Below, piece by piece: positions 5,940 through 12,941 of a stretch of 16,356 nt of DNA. Under the pieces are notes generated by a model that worked only from the letters and a program-made list of their open reading frames with translations, had not been told where the DNA came from and made no database searches. Position numbers and translations under genes: made by a program. Each line of letters begins with the position of its first letter. Within the stretch, counting starts at the first letter, position 1. The stretch covers positions 1 to 16,356 of the forward strand of contig JAYRHW010000191.1 of the NCBI GenBank assembly GCA_041907145.1. Reading direction: 5' to 3'. Source of the stretch: JAFLCA01 sp041907145. Lineage in GTDB: Bacteria > Bdellovibrionota_C > UBA2361 > JAFLCA01.

Positions 5940-7991
5940 TTGAAATGGTGGGGTGTGAGACATCTAATCCGGGCATTCTTCGTCTTTATCTGTGCAGCGG
6001 TTATTTCATCGAGCGCCTACGCACTACCCTCCAGCTGCTTGGTCACCCGCACCTTCGCAAAGGACGCGGTGGCGGCCTTCTCCAAGAGTAAAACGTACTG
6101 CGGCTATCTTGCTGGTGCTGACAAAGTCCTGTCTGGGCGAATGACCAAGACTGGGGTATTCCGTGAAACTCTAGCGCCTGATATCAAATTGGCTTGCTCA
6201 CGCTGGCGCAAGAGCCGCAGTCCGGCGACTCGCCTAGGTATTAACAGGACTCTCTCGGCTTTACTAAAGCGCCGGGCAAAGCTCAACGCGACCTGCGCTG
6301 CGCTCCGGGCCACGTTATTGAATCCATCTCCGCCCGGCAGCGGCAGCCCGTTGGTGAATGCCTTTGCTCAGACGCTTACAACCACAGTCAACCAAGCTGC
6401 CAATGTTCTTCTAAGCGGCACTAGCTCCGACAACTCGGCTCTCACTTTTGAAGTGCTTTCTGGCCCAAGTCATGGAACGCTTTCCGGCACTGCCCCGAAT
6501 CTTACATACACTCCCGCTAACGGGTACCAAGGTACTGATAGCTTCGCCTTTCGCGCCGGGACGCACGGCACCTGGAGCAGCTCGGCAGTCGTATCGATTT
6601 ACATCGGAACCTGGGCGCCCCCCTTGGGTATTCCGGCTCCCGCCTTTGGCATCGAACAGACGGTAGCCAACACTTACGGCTCGGCTGGCTACTACACGAA
6701 CTATGTAGAGCGCGACAACCCTAATTGTGACGACAGCGGCCCCGGAACGCCGGGTTCTCCGCGCTGCTCCCTGCCTGATAACCTCGTCGCCGGAAGCGTC
6801 GTAATTATCAAGGGCAGCTACGATGACGGGGGTGCCATGGATATAGAGGCTCACGGCACCGCTCAGCAGCCTGTGTTCATTCGCGGTGCCAGCGCAGCCG
6901 ATCGCGGCGTTGTAACCATGAAATGGTATATCAAAGGCTCCTACGCCATTTTCGAAAATTTACTATTCGATGGGGAGACGGGCGGCGGAGAAGATGACGT
7001 CGGAAGATTTACCGTCGATGGTGGCGACCATATCGCTATTCGCCATAGCGAGTTGACTGGCCCCGAGCGCAAGGGCGGATTGGTGCTAACCGGCACGGAT
7101 CTAGTTGCGTATCACAATAACCTGCACGATACGGGATGGTATCAAGCAAATACAGACGTCGACGAGGGCGGCGGATTTGTCGATGGCCCGTCGAATCGAG
7201 TCTGGATTGTCGATAATACCTGCTACCGAAACGGCCGCGCCTGCGTGTCGATAAACCCGGGCTTTTACAATGACGGCACGGTAGGCAATGCACTCATCCA
7301 GAATGTCTACGTCGGACGCAATATTGCTTGGGAGAATCGCGAGACAAATTTTTGGAGTAAGCACTCTACCAACGCAATTTTTTCCGAAAACATCTCGTCC
7401 AACCCGGTGGATAATCGCCCCAACAACAGTCCCTGCGGCATGGGATTCCAGTATGCCCCGGAGCGTACTGTGTTCTTTGCCAATCAGATCTTCAACGCCG
7501 CAAATGGCATTTGCTTGCAGAGCAATAGTGTCGTTAACCCCGGGCAAAACACCTACATTATCGGCAATCTGATTTACGGAGTGAGCATACGCGGAATACT
7601 CCTGCGCGGCGGACAGAACATTCACCTCATGAACAACACGATTGTTGATGCGGGCATCGTCGCGCCTGAAGCCGGTGCATCCAATGCGTATTATCTCGCG
7701 AATAATATTTATAGCGGGGTGACTACCAACAATCCAGGTCGTATCGCCCAGAATTCAAACAACCTAATTTGCAATTCCTCCAGCTGCGGATTTGTCAACG
7801 CTGCGGTTAAGGACTTTAGGTTGGCATCAGGAAGCCCGGCAATTGATTCCGGCGAAGTACCTAGTGCCTATGCCGCCGCTCAAAATATCACCGGTCTGAA
7901 TATGAACTTCGACCTGAGCGGAGCGGTTCGCCCCAAGGACGGCAACGGAGACACTGTAGCAGCTTGGGATATCGGTGCATTCGAGAAGTAG
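5940..7991 (+). CDS. Secreted Ig-like / right-handed beta-helix protein
   Basis: From the TTG at 5940 this is 683 residues. Order of parts: signal peptide (basic n-region 'RHLIR', hydrophobic core, cleavage after 'AYA' near residue 28); a basic helical module with Cys33, 54, 86 and 119 (about 30-130); a bacterial Ig/cadherin-like domain (about 138-222, with 'VLSGPSHGTLSG' and 'YTPANGYQGTDSFAF'); a parallel beta-helix (about 280-620, many 'NN.I...' turns such as 'HLMNNTIVDAG'); and a C-terminal 'choice-of-anchor Q'-type end ('DFRLASGSPAIDSG' to 'WDIGAFE'). Such proteins are exported and often act on or bind polysaccharides, but no catalytic residues can be assigned. The frame is open back to a GTG at 5748, which would bury the signal peptide, so 5940 (TTG) or 5955 (GTG, 678 residues) is preferred. 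A sigma-54-like promoter precedes it. Confidence 0.8.
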   Translation: MKWWGVRHLIRAFFVFICAAVISSSAYALPSSCLVTRTFAKDAVAAFSKSKTYCGYLAGADKVLSGRMTKTGVFRETLAPDIKLACSRWRKSRSPATRLGINRTLSALLKRRAKLNATCAALRATLLNPSPPGSGSPLVNAFAQTLTTTVNQAANVLLSGTSSDNSALTFEVLSGPSHGTLSGTAPNLTYTPANGYQGTDSFAFRAGTHGTWSSSAVVSIYIGTWAPPLGIPAPAFGIEQTVANTYGSAGYYTNYVERDNPNCDDSGPGTPGSPRCSLPDNLVAGSVVIIKGSYDDGGAMDIEAHGTAQQPVFIRGASAADRGVVTMKWYIKGSYAIFENLLFDGETGGGEDDVGRFTVDGGDHIAIRHSELTGPERKGGLVLTGTDLVAYHNNLHDTGWYQANTDVDEGGGFVDGPSNRVWIVDNTCYRNGRACVSINPGFYNDGTVGNALIQNVYVGRNIAWENRETNFWSKHSTNAIFSENISSNPVDNRPNNSPCGMGFQYAPERTVFFANQIFNAANGICLQSNSVVNPGQNTYIIGNLIYGVSIRGILLRGGQNIHLMNNTIVDAGIVAPEAGASNAYYLANNIYSGVTTNNPGRIAQNSNNLICNSSSCGFVNAAVKDFRLASGSPAIDSGEVPSAYAAAQNITGLNMNFDLSGAVRPKDGNGDTVAAWDIGAFEK

Positions 7992-8418
7992 GAGCTCTAT
8001 TGCTCTAGTTTTCAGCTACTTTCTACGAATATTTCGTAGTGCCTTGATGATTTCTGCGCCGCTCAAAGGACTTTTGCTTTAGCGGCTCAAGCCCTCCTAC
8101 CGACACAGAATATGAGGTCTTCTGTAAGCGAGCCCCTCGTGTATCAAGAGCCCTGCTCCATTTGAGAGTAGTGCTTGTAGTAGATGAGCGCTGTTAGAGG
8201 GATTCAACGATAGAAGTCCGGCTTACTCAAGGATGAGGGACGCCGGAAATGGTGTGGCGTGTATGTTGTAGCGACATAGCGGCGCATTGGAAGAAGTTTT
8301 TCCATTACATCGCTTTAGCCCCTACTTGGCACGATTTTGCGTGCCGCACTCGAGTTGTATCCGAAATACTCCAACGTATAGGCCATAGCGAGACGCTTCC
8401 CATAGCGCAGGAGGTGCT
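7992..8418. other. Intergenic region before the flagellin, with several hairpins
   Basis: No coding frame is convincing in these 427 nt. Three clear inverted repeats are present: CTACGAA-TAT-TTCGTAG (8023-8039), GCCGCT/AGCGGC with a 17-nt loop (8058-8086), and GGCACG-attttg-CGTGCC (8328-8345). None is followed by a good T-run, so a terminator for the upstream gene is not evident. The flagellin promoter must lie here. CTTGGCACGATTTTGC (8325-8340) looks like sigma-54 but has 9 instead of 10 nt between GG and GC. TGGCGTGTATGTTGTA (8255-8270) has correct spacing but GT instead of GC. No sigma-28 pattern was found. CATAGCG occurs three times. Confidence 0.5.
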
Positions 8419-10350
8419 ATGGCGGTGAGCATACGCAGCAATGTTGCTGCCCTCCAAGTACAAAGACAGCTTTCAAATACTGCAAGCGGTGTTGCCCGCG
8501 CGTTCGAGCGCCTCTCCTCAGGCATGCGCATCAATCGAGCCAGCGACGACGCGGCAGGACTTGCTGTATCATCCGTGCTGAATGCGCAGGGCCGCGAGTA
8601 TGGGCAAGGGGTACGAAATCTCAATGACGGACTAAGTTACTATTCAATAGCTGACTCGGCGCTTGGTGAGCTATCGAATGTAGTCATACGACTAAAGGAA
8701 CTTGCGCAGCAAAGCGCCAATGGCACCTATTCGTACGCACAGCGTTCAGCTCTGAATGTCGAAAACGACAAGCTGATGAGCGAATTCAACCGCACGGTGG
8801 CTACGGCTCGTTTCAACGGAGTCGATGTCCTCAATCCGCTAGCTACCTCATTCGTAATTCATGCCGGAGTGCGTGGAAGCGAGTACTTAAATCTCTCCTC
8901 AAGCACTGAGCTACGGCGCGCCGTAGGAAATGGGAGCTATAAGATGGCGGGATCCTTTACAGGCTCCCAAATCAGGGGACAGGATCTTACGGCAGATATA
9001 GATGGAGATGGAAATCTAGATATTGTCAGCACAGGCCAGTACGACGGTGATTTGTCGGTTAGATTTGGCAGAGGCGATGGATCCTTCAAAAATGTAACAT
9101 CGCTATTTACCATTACATCCTCCGAAACTATCAACCAAATCAAGACCGGTGATTTCAACGGTGACGGAAAGGTAGATATCGCGGCCGTCACCGATCAATC
9201 CGTACTGGTCGCCTACAATCGCAGTGCCGCAGGAGTACTCTCCTTTAATGTCACTCAGGTGTCCGACCAGACTGCAAAATCCGTGGCTGTTGGGGACTAC
9301 AACGGAGACGGGAGGAGCGACCTTGCAAAAGTGGATGGTGGAGGTCTCACCCTAAGTGTCTACCTGACCCAGAGTAACGGAAGCTTCCTAAAGACCCTCG
9401 AATCAGATTCTGTCCTGTCCACCAACAATGCCGATACAACAGATATGCTCGTCAGCGGCGACTTCAATGGTGATGGCAAGGCTGATCTCGCTTGCGCCCT
9501 GAGCAGCGGAGCCGTTGATATCCTTTCTGGAAATGGCCTTGGTGGATTTAGTTGGGCAAGTACCGCATCCGGGGAGTCCTCAATCTATCGCCTTGCAGTC
9601 GGCGATATAAATCATGATGGCCTCGACGACCTGATTGGCACCAAAGGCGGCTCATCTCCAAACGTCCTATTTTTCAAGGCACTTGGTGGGGGAAATTTTG
9701 CGAATGGAGTCGAAACGGGCAATTTTCTTGCGGATAATATCCCGAACAGCCGAACCTACCTTCGGGACATGAATGGAGATGGCAACCTCGATATTCTAGT
9801 GGCTTATGGAAGCGGCACCAACAAGTTCGGGCTCGCACTTGGAAACGGCGATGGCACGTTTCGCGACGTCCAGGCTTTTGGAAATAGCTCTCTAAACGCG
9901 ATCAACTCTTTACTGCTCGGTGATTTTGATAAGGACGGGGTCATGGATGTTATCGGAAACCCGCATGAAGAAGATACCGGAGGCTTTGGGAGCACCGAGT
10001 TAGATTTATTCCTAGGAAGTGCCACCTATACAAACGATATCGAAAAATTCGACCTTTGCACCCAGGCCCACGCCCGCTCCGCAATTACCTACCTCGACTC
10101 ACTTTTGACTCGTCTGCAAAACGAGCGCGGCTCAATTGGCGCGCAGCAAAGCCGTATCTCTGCTGCTCTCAGCGTTGTATCGGCTGCCAAACTCAATGTA
10201 ACAGCTGCGGCCTCGCGAATTACCGATGCCGATATAGCCCAGGAAAGCTCCGATCTGGTCCGAAAGCAAATTCTAATGCAGACGGGAGCATCCTTACTGG
10301 CACAAGCCAATCAACAACCACAATTGGCCCTCAGCTTGCTGAGAGCCTAA
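8419..10350 (+). CDS. fliC: Flagellin with seven-repeat FG-GAP beta-propeller insertion
   Basis: This 643-residue protein is a flagellar filament subunit with an unusual central domain. Residues 1-165 are a complete flagellin N-terminal arm ('SIRSNVAAL', 'RLSSGMRINRASDDAAGLAV', 'ALGELSNVVIRLKELAQQSANGT', 'RFNGVDVLN'). Residues 545-643 are the C-terminal arm ('RLQNERGSIGAQQSR', 'SRITDADIAQESSDLVRKQI', 'SLLAQANQQPQLALSLL'). Between them, about 175-540, seven Ca-binding FG-GAP motifs of the type D-x-N-G-D-G-x-x-D start at residues 193, 245, 293, 348, 396, 450 and 502. Their spacing of 48-55 residues is what seven blades of an integrin-alpha-like propeller require. There is no signal peptide, as expected for flagellar type III export. 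The ATG is preceded by AGGAGGT (8409-8415). No other flagellar gene is in the window. Ligand and role are unknown. Confidence 0.93.
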   Translation: MAVSIRSNVAALQVQRQLSNTASGVARAFERLSSGMRINRASDDAAGLAVSSVLNAQGREYGQGVRNLNDGLSYYSIADSALGELSNVVIRLKELAQQSANGTYSYAQRSALNVENDKLMSEFNRTVATARFNGVDVLNPLATSFVIHAGVRGSEYLNLSSSTELRRAVGNGSYKMAGSFTGSQIRGQDLTADIDGDGNLDIVSTGQYDGDLSVRFGRGDGSFKNVTSLFTITSSETINQIKTGDFNGDGKVDIAAVTDQSVLVAYNRSAAGVLSFNVTQVSDQTAKSVAVGDYNGDGRSDLAKVDGGGLTLSVYLTQSNGSFLKTLESDSVLSTNNADTTDMLVSGDFNGDGKADLACALSSGAVDILSGNGLGGFSWASTASGESSIYRLAVGDINHDGLDDLIGTKGGSSPNVLFFKALGGGNFANGVETGNFLADNIPNSRTYLRDMNGDGNLDILVAYGSGTNKFGLALGNGDGTFRDVQAFGNSSLNAINSLLLGDFDKDGVMDVIGNPHEEDTGGFGSTELDLFLGSATYTNDIEKFDLCTQAHARSAITYLDSLLTRLQNERGSIGAQQSRISAALSVVSAAKLNVTAAASRITDADIAQESSDLVRKQILMQTGASLLAQANQQPQLALSLLRA

Positions 10351-10465
10351 CCGTCCTAATCGAGCCTCTCAATGCACCCTAGCTTCTGCGATTTCTGTTC
10401 TGATTCTCTAAATTCTGGACTAAAATCTTTTCGCCGTATCAACCAACCTGTGAGGAATATTTACT

Positions 10466-10753
10466 ATGAACAAAGTAATCTCGGGCTTGACCCTCAGTAC
10501 CGTACTTATCGCTTCTAGCGCATTTGCAGCGACTCGATCCTATCAAGTCACCGGACCTGTATTGGAATCGAACGACAAGGTAATCGTTATTCAAAAGGGG
10601 AACGATCGCTGGGAATTGGAGCGCACACCAGGCACCAAGATATCAGGCAATCTAAAAACGGGAGAAAAGGTAACAATTTCTTACAGCATGGTAGCCAGTG
10701 ATATCGAGGTAAAGCCGGCTGAGTCCACCAAAGCAACAAAACATAAGAAATAG
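10466..10753 (+). CDS. Small exported protein, probably periplasmic
   Basis: This 95-residue protein has a clear Sec signal peptide (MNK start, hydrophobic core, cleavage at 'AFA-A' near residue 21). The mature part is about 74 residues of alternating beta-strand character: 'YQVTGPVLESNDKVIVIQKG', 'WELERTPGTKISG' and 'LKTGEKVTISYSM', followed by a Lys-rich tail. The pattern resembles small secreted beta-barrel (OB-like) hypothetical proteins found in several Gram-negative groups; I cannot name a function. The ATG has TGAGGAA (10451-10457) at a good distance. It lies 115 nt after the flagellin in the same direction, with TAAAAT (10421-10426) as a possible -10, so it is probably transcribed on its own. 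Confidence 0.8.
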   Translation: MNKVISGLTLSTVLIASSAFAATRSYQVTGPVLESNDKVIVIQKGNDRWELERTPGTKISGNLKTGEKVTISYSMVASDIEVKPAESTKATKHKK

Positions 10754-10838
10754 ATAAGTACGACGCCACCGATTCTCCGCTTTCGAAAGTGAAGAAATTG
10801 GGGAACGCCCTGCTCCGTAAAGCCTAAGCGAGTTTTCA

Positions 10839-10914
10839 CTTCGTGGTCTTAGTGGTTGATGCGTATCGTTCGATAGCAGCTATATTTTTATAGACACCAC
10901 TAAGGCCACTAAGG
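10839..10914. repeat. Long inverted repeat built from CCACTAAG-type units
   Basis: The arms at 10839-10856 and 10896-10913 match over 18 positions with two exceptions, one of which is a possible G-U pair. The right arm is two tandem copies of CCACTAAGG (10897-10914); the left arm is the inverted, slightly diverged equivalent. The 39-nt interior carries two more perfect small hairpins, ATCG-TT-CGAT (10865-10874) and CTATA-tttt-TATAG (10880-10893). The whole could fold as a three-way junction in RNA or as a cruciform. It resembles dispersed short intergenic repeats, but only one copy is seen here. Confidence 0.6.
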
Positions 10915-11005
10915 CAGCTTTCCTACAAAGCAGGAATGTTGCCGTTTCAGCCATTTCCGTCATTAGACTAAGAATTCACCTTAGGCTAGCGTATTCCTGC
11001 TCCTT

Positions 11006-11120
11006 TACAATCCGATATGGGTAGTTTGACTTGCGTCGCCGCTTACCTGGGGTTCTCTACTCAGGCAAGCGGCCCGCAGTCGAGAAAAGTAGGTTTTCAA
11101 GCGCTAGCTTGAGCTTTTTT
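11006..11120 (+). ncRNA. Candidate small RNA or leader ending in a terminator
   Basis: A possible -10 TACAAT (11006-11011, -35 weak) would start transcription near 11018. A strong hairpin follows: GCCGCTT/AAGCGGC (11038-11044/11067-11073), continuing through one A-C mismatch into CCTG/CAGG. Then comes TCAAGC-GCTA-GCTTGA (11097-11112), followed by GC and six T's (11115-11120), a terminator-like end 35 nt before the cupin ATG. It could be an sRNA of about 100 nt, an attenuated cupin leader, or only the terminator of the upstream gene. No known RNA family was recognised. Confidence 0.3.
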
Positions 11121-11155
11121 ACTGTCGATGCTGCTTTGTGTTGAGGTTTCAATCG

Positions 11156-11869
11156 ATGGAAACAGGAGTAGAAATTGGCCCTCTAGATCTTACAGGAAAG
11201 ATTCGCGTGCTTCCTCAGGACACCGAGTCAGTTCCGTTCGACCGAGTGGCAGGAGACGTGCGAGGAATTCGTCTGGGTAAGGCCGGCGGTGCGCAGGTAA
11301 TCTTCGCACACGCTCAGGATGCTGCCTTCATCCCCGAAGAGTTCTGCGACCGCAGCGGCTATGTCATCGTACTGCTGCTCAGCGGGGAGGCTCTGATCAA
11401 CATGGAGTACGTCGAGGCGCCACAGCTTGCGGTAATTCCTCCCGGTAGGGAGATGCCCGAACTGTACGGTGACGCGCAGGTCCTGATCGTTTCTCTTGGT
11501 CCCGTTGACCAACTAAACACAGAGTCCAGACTTCGAGTTTCCTTGGCTGACGCGCTGCCGTTCGATTTTTCGCTGGGTAGCATGCTCACTTCTTCAGTCG
11601 GCAAGTGCGTTGACTGCATCGAGGCTCAGCCGGCTCCGGATCTGCGCTGGTCGATCCGCTCCCGAGGCAAGGACCCCGGAGATCCGCACCCGCATCATCA
11701 TCCCTCTGGCGGTGAAATCATGCTGGTGCTCAGTGGCGGTATTCGCGACCGAGGTTGGGACCTGAAGCCGTTCGATCTGGTGGTCTACGGACCCAAGACG
11801 AGCCATGGACCAGCCTACGATCGCAATGGCGGCATGGTGCTCACCGTTAGCCCCGGCCTCTATGCCTGA
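11156..11869 (+). CDS. Two-domain cupin protein, C-terminal metal site
   Basis: This 237-residue protein has two cupin-like halves. The second (about 165-235) contains the exact cupin motif 1: H180-x-H182-x4-E187-x6-G194, inside a run of five nearby histidines. It is followed by 'GPKTSHGP', supplying His217 of motif 2. These residues normally bind Fe, Mn or Zn. The first half (about 45-117) has cupin-like strands ('GYVIVLLLSGEALIN', 'AVIPPGREM') but lacks the His/Glu ligands. A C151-x-x-C154 pair lies between the halves. There is no signal peptide, so it is probably cytoplasmic; substrate and reaction cannot be told. The ATG at 11156 is preferred over an in-frame GTG at 11138 because TTGAGG lies about 9 nt upstream. 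The gene is monocistronic and ends at a strong terminator. Confidence 0.82.
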   Translation: METGVEIGPLDLTGKIRVLPQDTESVPFDRVAGDVRGIRLGKAGGAQVIFAHAQDAAFIPEEFCDRSGYVIVLLLSGEALINMEYVEAPQLAVIPPGREMPELYGDAQVLIVSLGPVDQLNTESRLRVSLADALPFDFSLGSMLTSSVGKCVDCIEAQPAPDLRWSIRSRGKDPGDPHPHHHPSGGEIMLVLSGGIRDRGWDLKPFDLVVYGPKTSHGPAYDRNGGMVLTVSPGLYA

Positions 11870-11877
11870 TCGACAAT

Positions 11878-11934
11878 GCGCCCGACAGTCACTGTTTTCC
11901 CCGGTTTCATCTCTCGACTGTCGGGCGCTTTCTT
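11878..11934 (+). terminator. Intrinsic terminator of the cupin gene
   Basis: GCGCCCGACAGTC (11878-11890) and GACTGTCGGGCGC (11916-11928) form a perfect 13-bp stem with a 25-nt loop, followed by TTTCTT. It begins 8 nt after the stop codon. The near-symmetric stem could also act on the other strand, but the T-run favours plus. Confidence 0.8.
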
Positions 11935-12077
11935 CCTGGGCCTAGGAATGCAAGGCCTCGGCACCACACGCAATTGTTATTGCAGCGCCGCCGTCCCCAA
12001 CCAAAAATGGCGACATTTCAAACAGTTACCACTCATACCACGAGCAGGAGAGAAGCAGTCTCTCAAGATTCCAACAA

Positions 12078-12108
12078 TTGAGCTTAGGCCGAGCGCAGCT
12101 GCTATAGT
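12078..12108 (+). promoter_or_regulatory. Possible sigma-70-type promoter of the 169-residue gene
   Basis: TTGAGC (12078-12083) and TATAGT (12103-12108) are 19 nt apart, slightly long. The predicted start, near 12115, is just before the hairpin AGCGAC-tac-GTCGCT (12120-12134), which would form the 5' end of the transcript immediately ahead of the ribosome site AGAGGA (12137-12142). Confidence 0.35.
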
Positions 12109-12150
12109 ACCAAGCATCAAGCGACTACGTCGCTCTAGAGGATAAGAAGT

Positions 12151-12660
12151 ATGGGAGCAGATCAGGAGACGAAAACCACCCCGGCCGGATGTGCGGTAGC
12201 TATTGCTCTTGCAGTGGGTGCCATTGCCCTTGAGCAATACGTCCAGCATCAGTACAGCTCAAGTCCCCTCACCTCATTGCCCACAAATGCCAAAGATGAA
12301 CTCTCAAATCAGATTCTTTCAAACCCGCGCGCCCATATCGATACGGAGGTCGCGATTCGGGGCGATTTGCGATTTGTAAGTTCAGAGAAACCAACCACCT
12401 GGTTTTCCTCCCCGCACGGCATCAACTATCATACTAAGAGCGAGGATGGGACGCTGTTCCGCTCACATTACCGGCTGTTCGATGGGGATCATCAAGACCG
12501 AATCGAGGTGCGCATCGATGAATACCAAGAAGGCGGACTGCTCTCCTCTGCAAAGTATACCGACTACTCCGGCCGTTATGACTTAGTTGGCACCATCAAA
12601 GAGGTAAATGGGGTTTGCATACTGGTGGTCGATCACGTGCCGCCGCAGAAAATTCCCTAA
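12151..12660 (+). CDS. Membrane-anchored protein, function unknown
   Basis: This 169-residue protein has a short polar N-terminus, one hydrophobic segment (about 13-29, 'CAVAIALAVGAIAL') and a soluble remainder. This suggests a single-pass inner-membrane protein with most of the chain in the periplasm. The soluble part is beta-rich: 'HIDTEVAIRGDLRFV' and 'YDLVGTIKEVNGVCILVVDHV' look like paired strands of an OB-like barrel, but I cannot assign a family. Cys14 precedes the hydrophobic run rather than following it, so a lipobox is unlikely. The ATG has AGAGGA 8 nt upstream. No partner gene follows closely; the next gene is 277 nt away. Confidence 0.75.
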   Translation: MGADQETKTTPAGCAVAIALAVGAIALEQYVQHQYSSSPLTSLPTNAKDELSNQILSNPRAHIDTEVAIRGDLRFVSSEKPTTWFSSPHGINYHTKSEDGTLFRSHYRLFDGDHQDRIEVRIDEYQEGGLLSSAKYTDYSGRYDLVGTIKEVNGVCILVVDHVPPQKIP

Positions 12661-12937
12661 TAGTTCGCGGTTACGCTGATCCGCCTCGCTACCTCTCAAG
12701 AGAATCCTGCTTCTCATCGCTCGGGGCTCAACTCCAGCAGTTGAATCCCTAGCAGTGAGTACTAAAAAGTTAGAGGTGCAGCCGCACCGAACGACGCTCC
12801 TACTGCACCAACTCATTGAATTCAGCTGACTTCTTAGCCGACCCTCGATTTCCAACCTCAGTTTCTCAACCTGCAGCGAATAGCCGTCGATACTCATCCT
12901 AAGAGTACATGGGCAATTTTCCCATGCACCCGACTCT
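12661..12937. other. Intergenic region with small hairpins, no gene seen
   Basis: Inverted repeats are TCAACT-ccagc-AGTTGA (12728-12744), GGTGC-agcc-GCACC (12775-12788) and the palindrome at 12909-12925. None carries a T-run. A 144-codon frame on the minus strand crosses the region but has no protein-like character and overlaps both neighbouring genes. Confidence 0.45.
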
Positions 12938-12941
12938 ATGA
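12909..12941 (+). promoter_or_regulatory. Palindrome and possible 10-codon leader before the DUF6502 gene
   Basis: ATGGGCAATTTTCCCAT (12909-12925) has 5-bp arms (6 with the flanking C/G) around 7 nt, and lies 13 nt before the DUF6502 ATG. A 10-codon frame from 12909 (MGNFPMHPTL), preceded by AAGAG, ends at TGA 12939-12941 and overlaps the DUF6502 start as ATGA. The main ATG has no ribosome site of its own, so coupling to this mini-frame is possible. A closely similar palindrome lies at 14687-14703. Confidence 0.35.

Larger units (their letters stand above)
10754..11155. other. Structured intergenic region
   Basis: About 400 nt with no convincing coding frame. It holds the nested inverted repeat at 10839-10914 and, further right, a strong hairpin and a terminator-like hairpin at 11038-11120, which may mark the end of a small RNA or a leader of the cupin gene. 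These are listed separately. Confidence 0.5.

Noticed and set aside
8023..8086. Terminator for the Ig/beta-helix gene
   Set aside because: Hairpins at 8023-8039 and 8058-8086 are good stems but no T-run follows either on the plus strand.
11876..12145. 89-codon plus-strand frame after the cupin
   Set aside because: Begins inside the cupin terminator stem and covers the promoter and hairpin of the next gene; composition is not protein-like.
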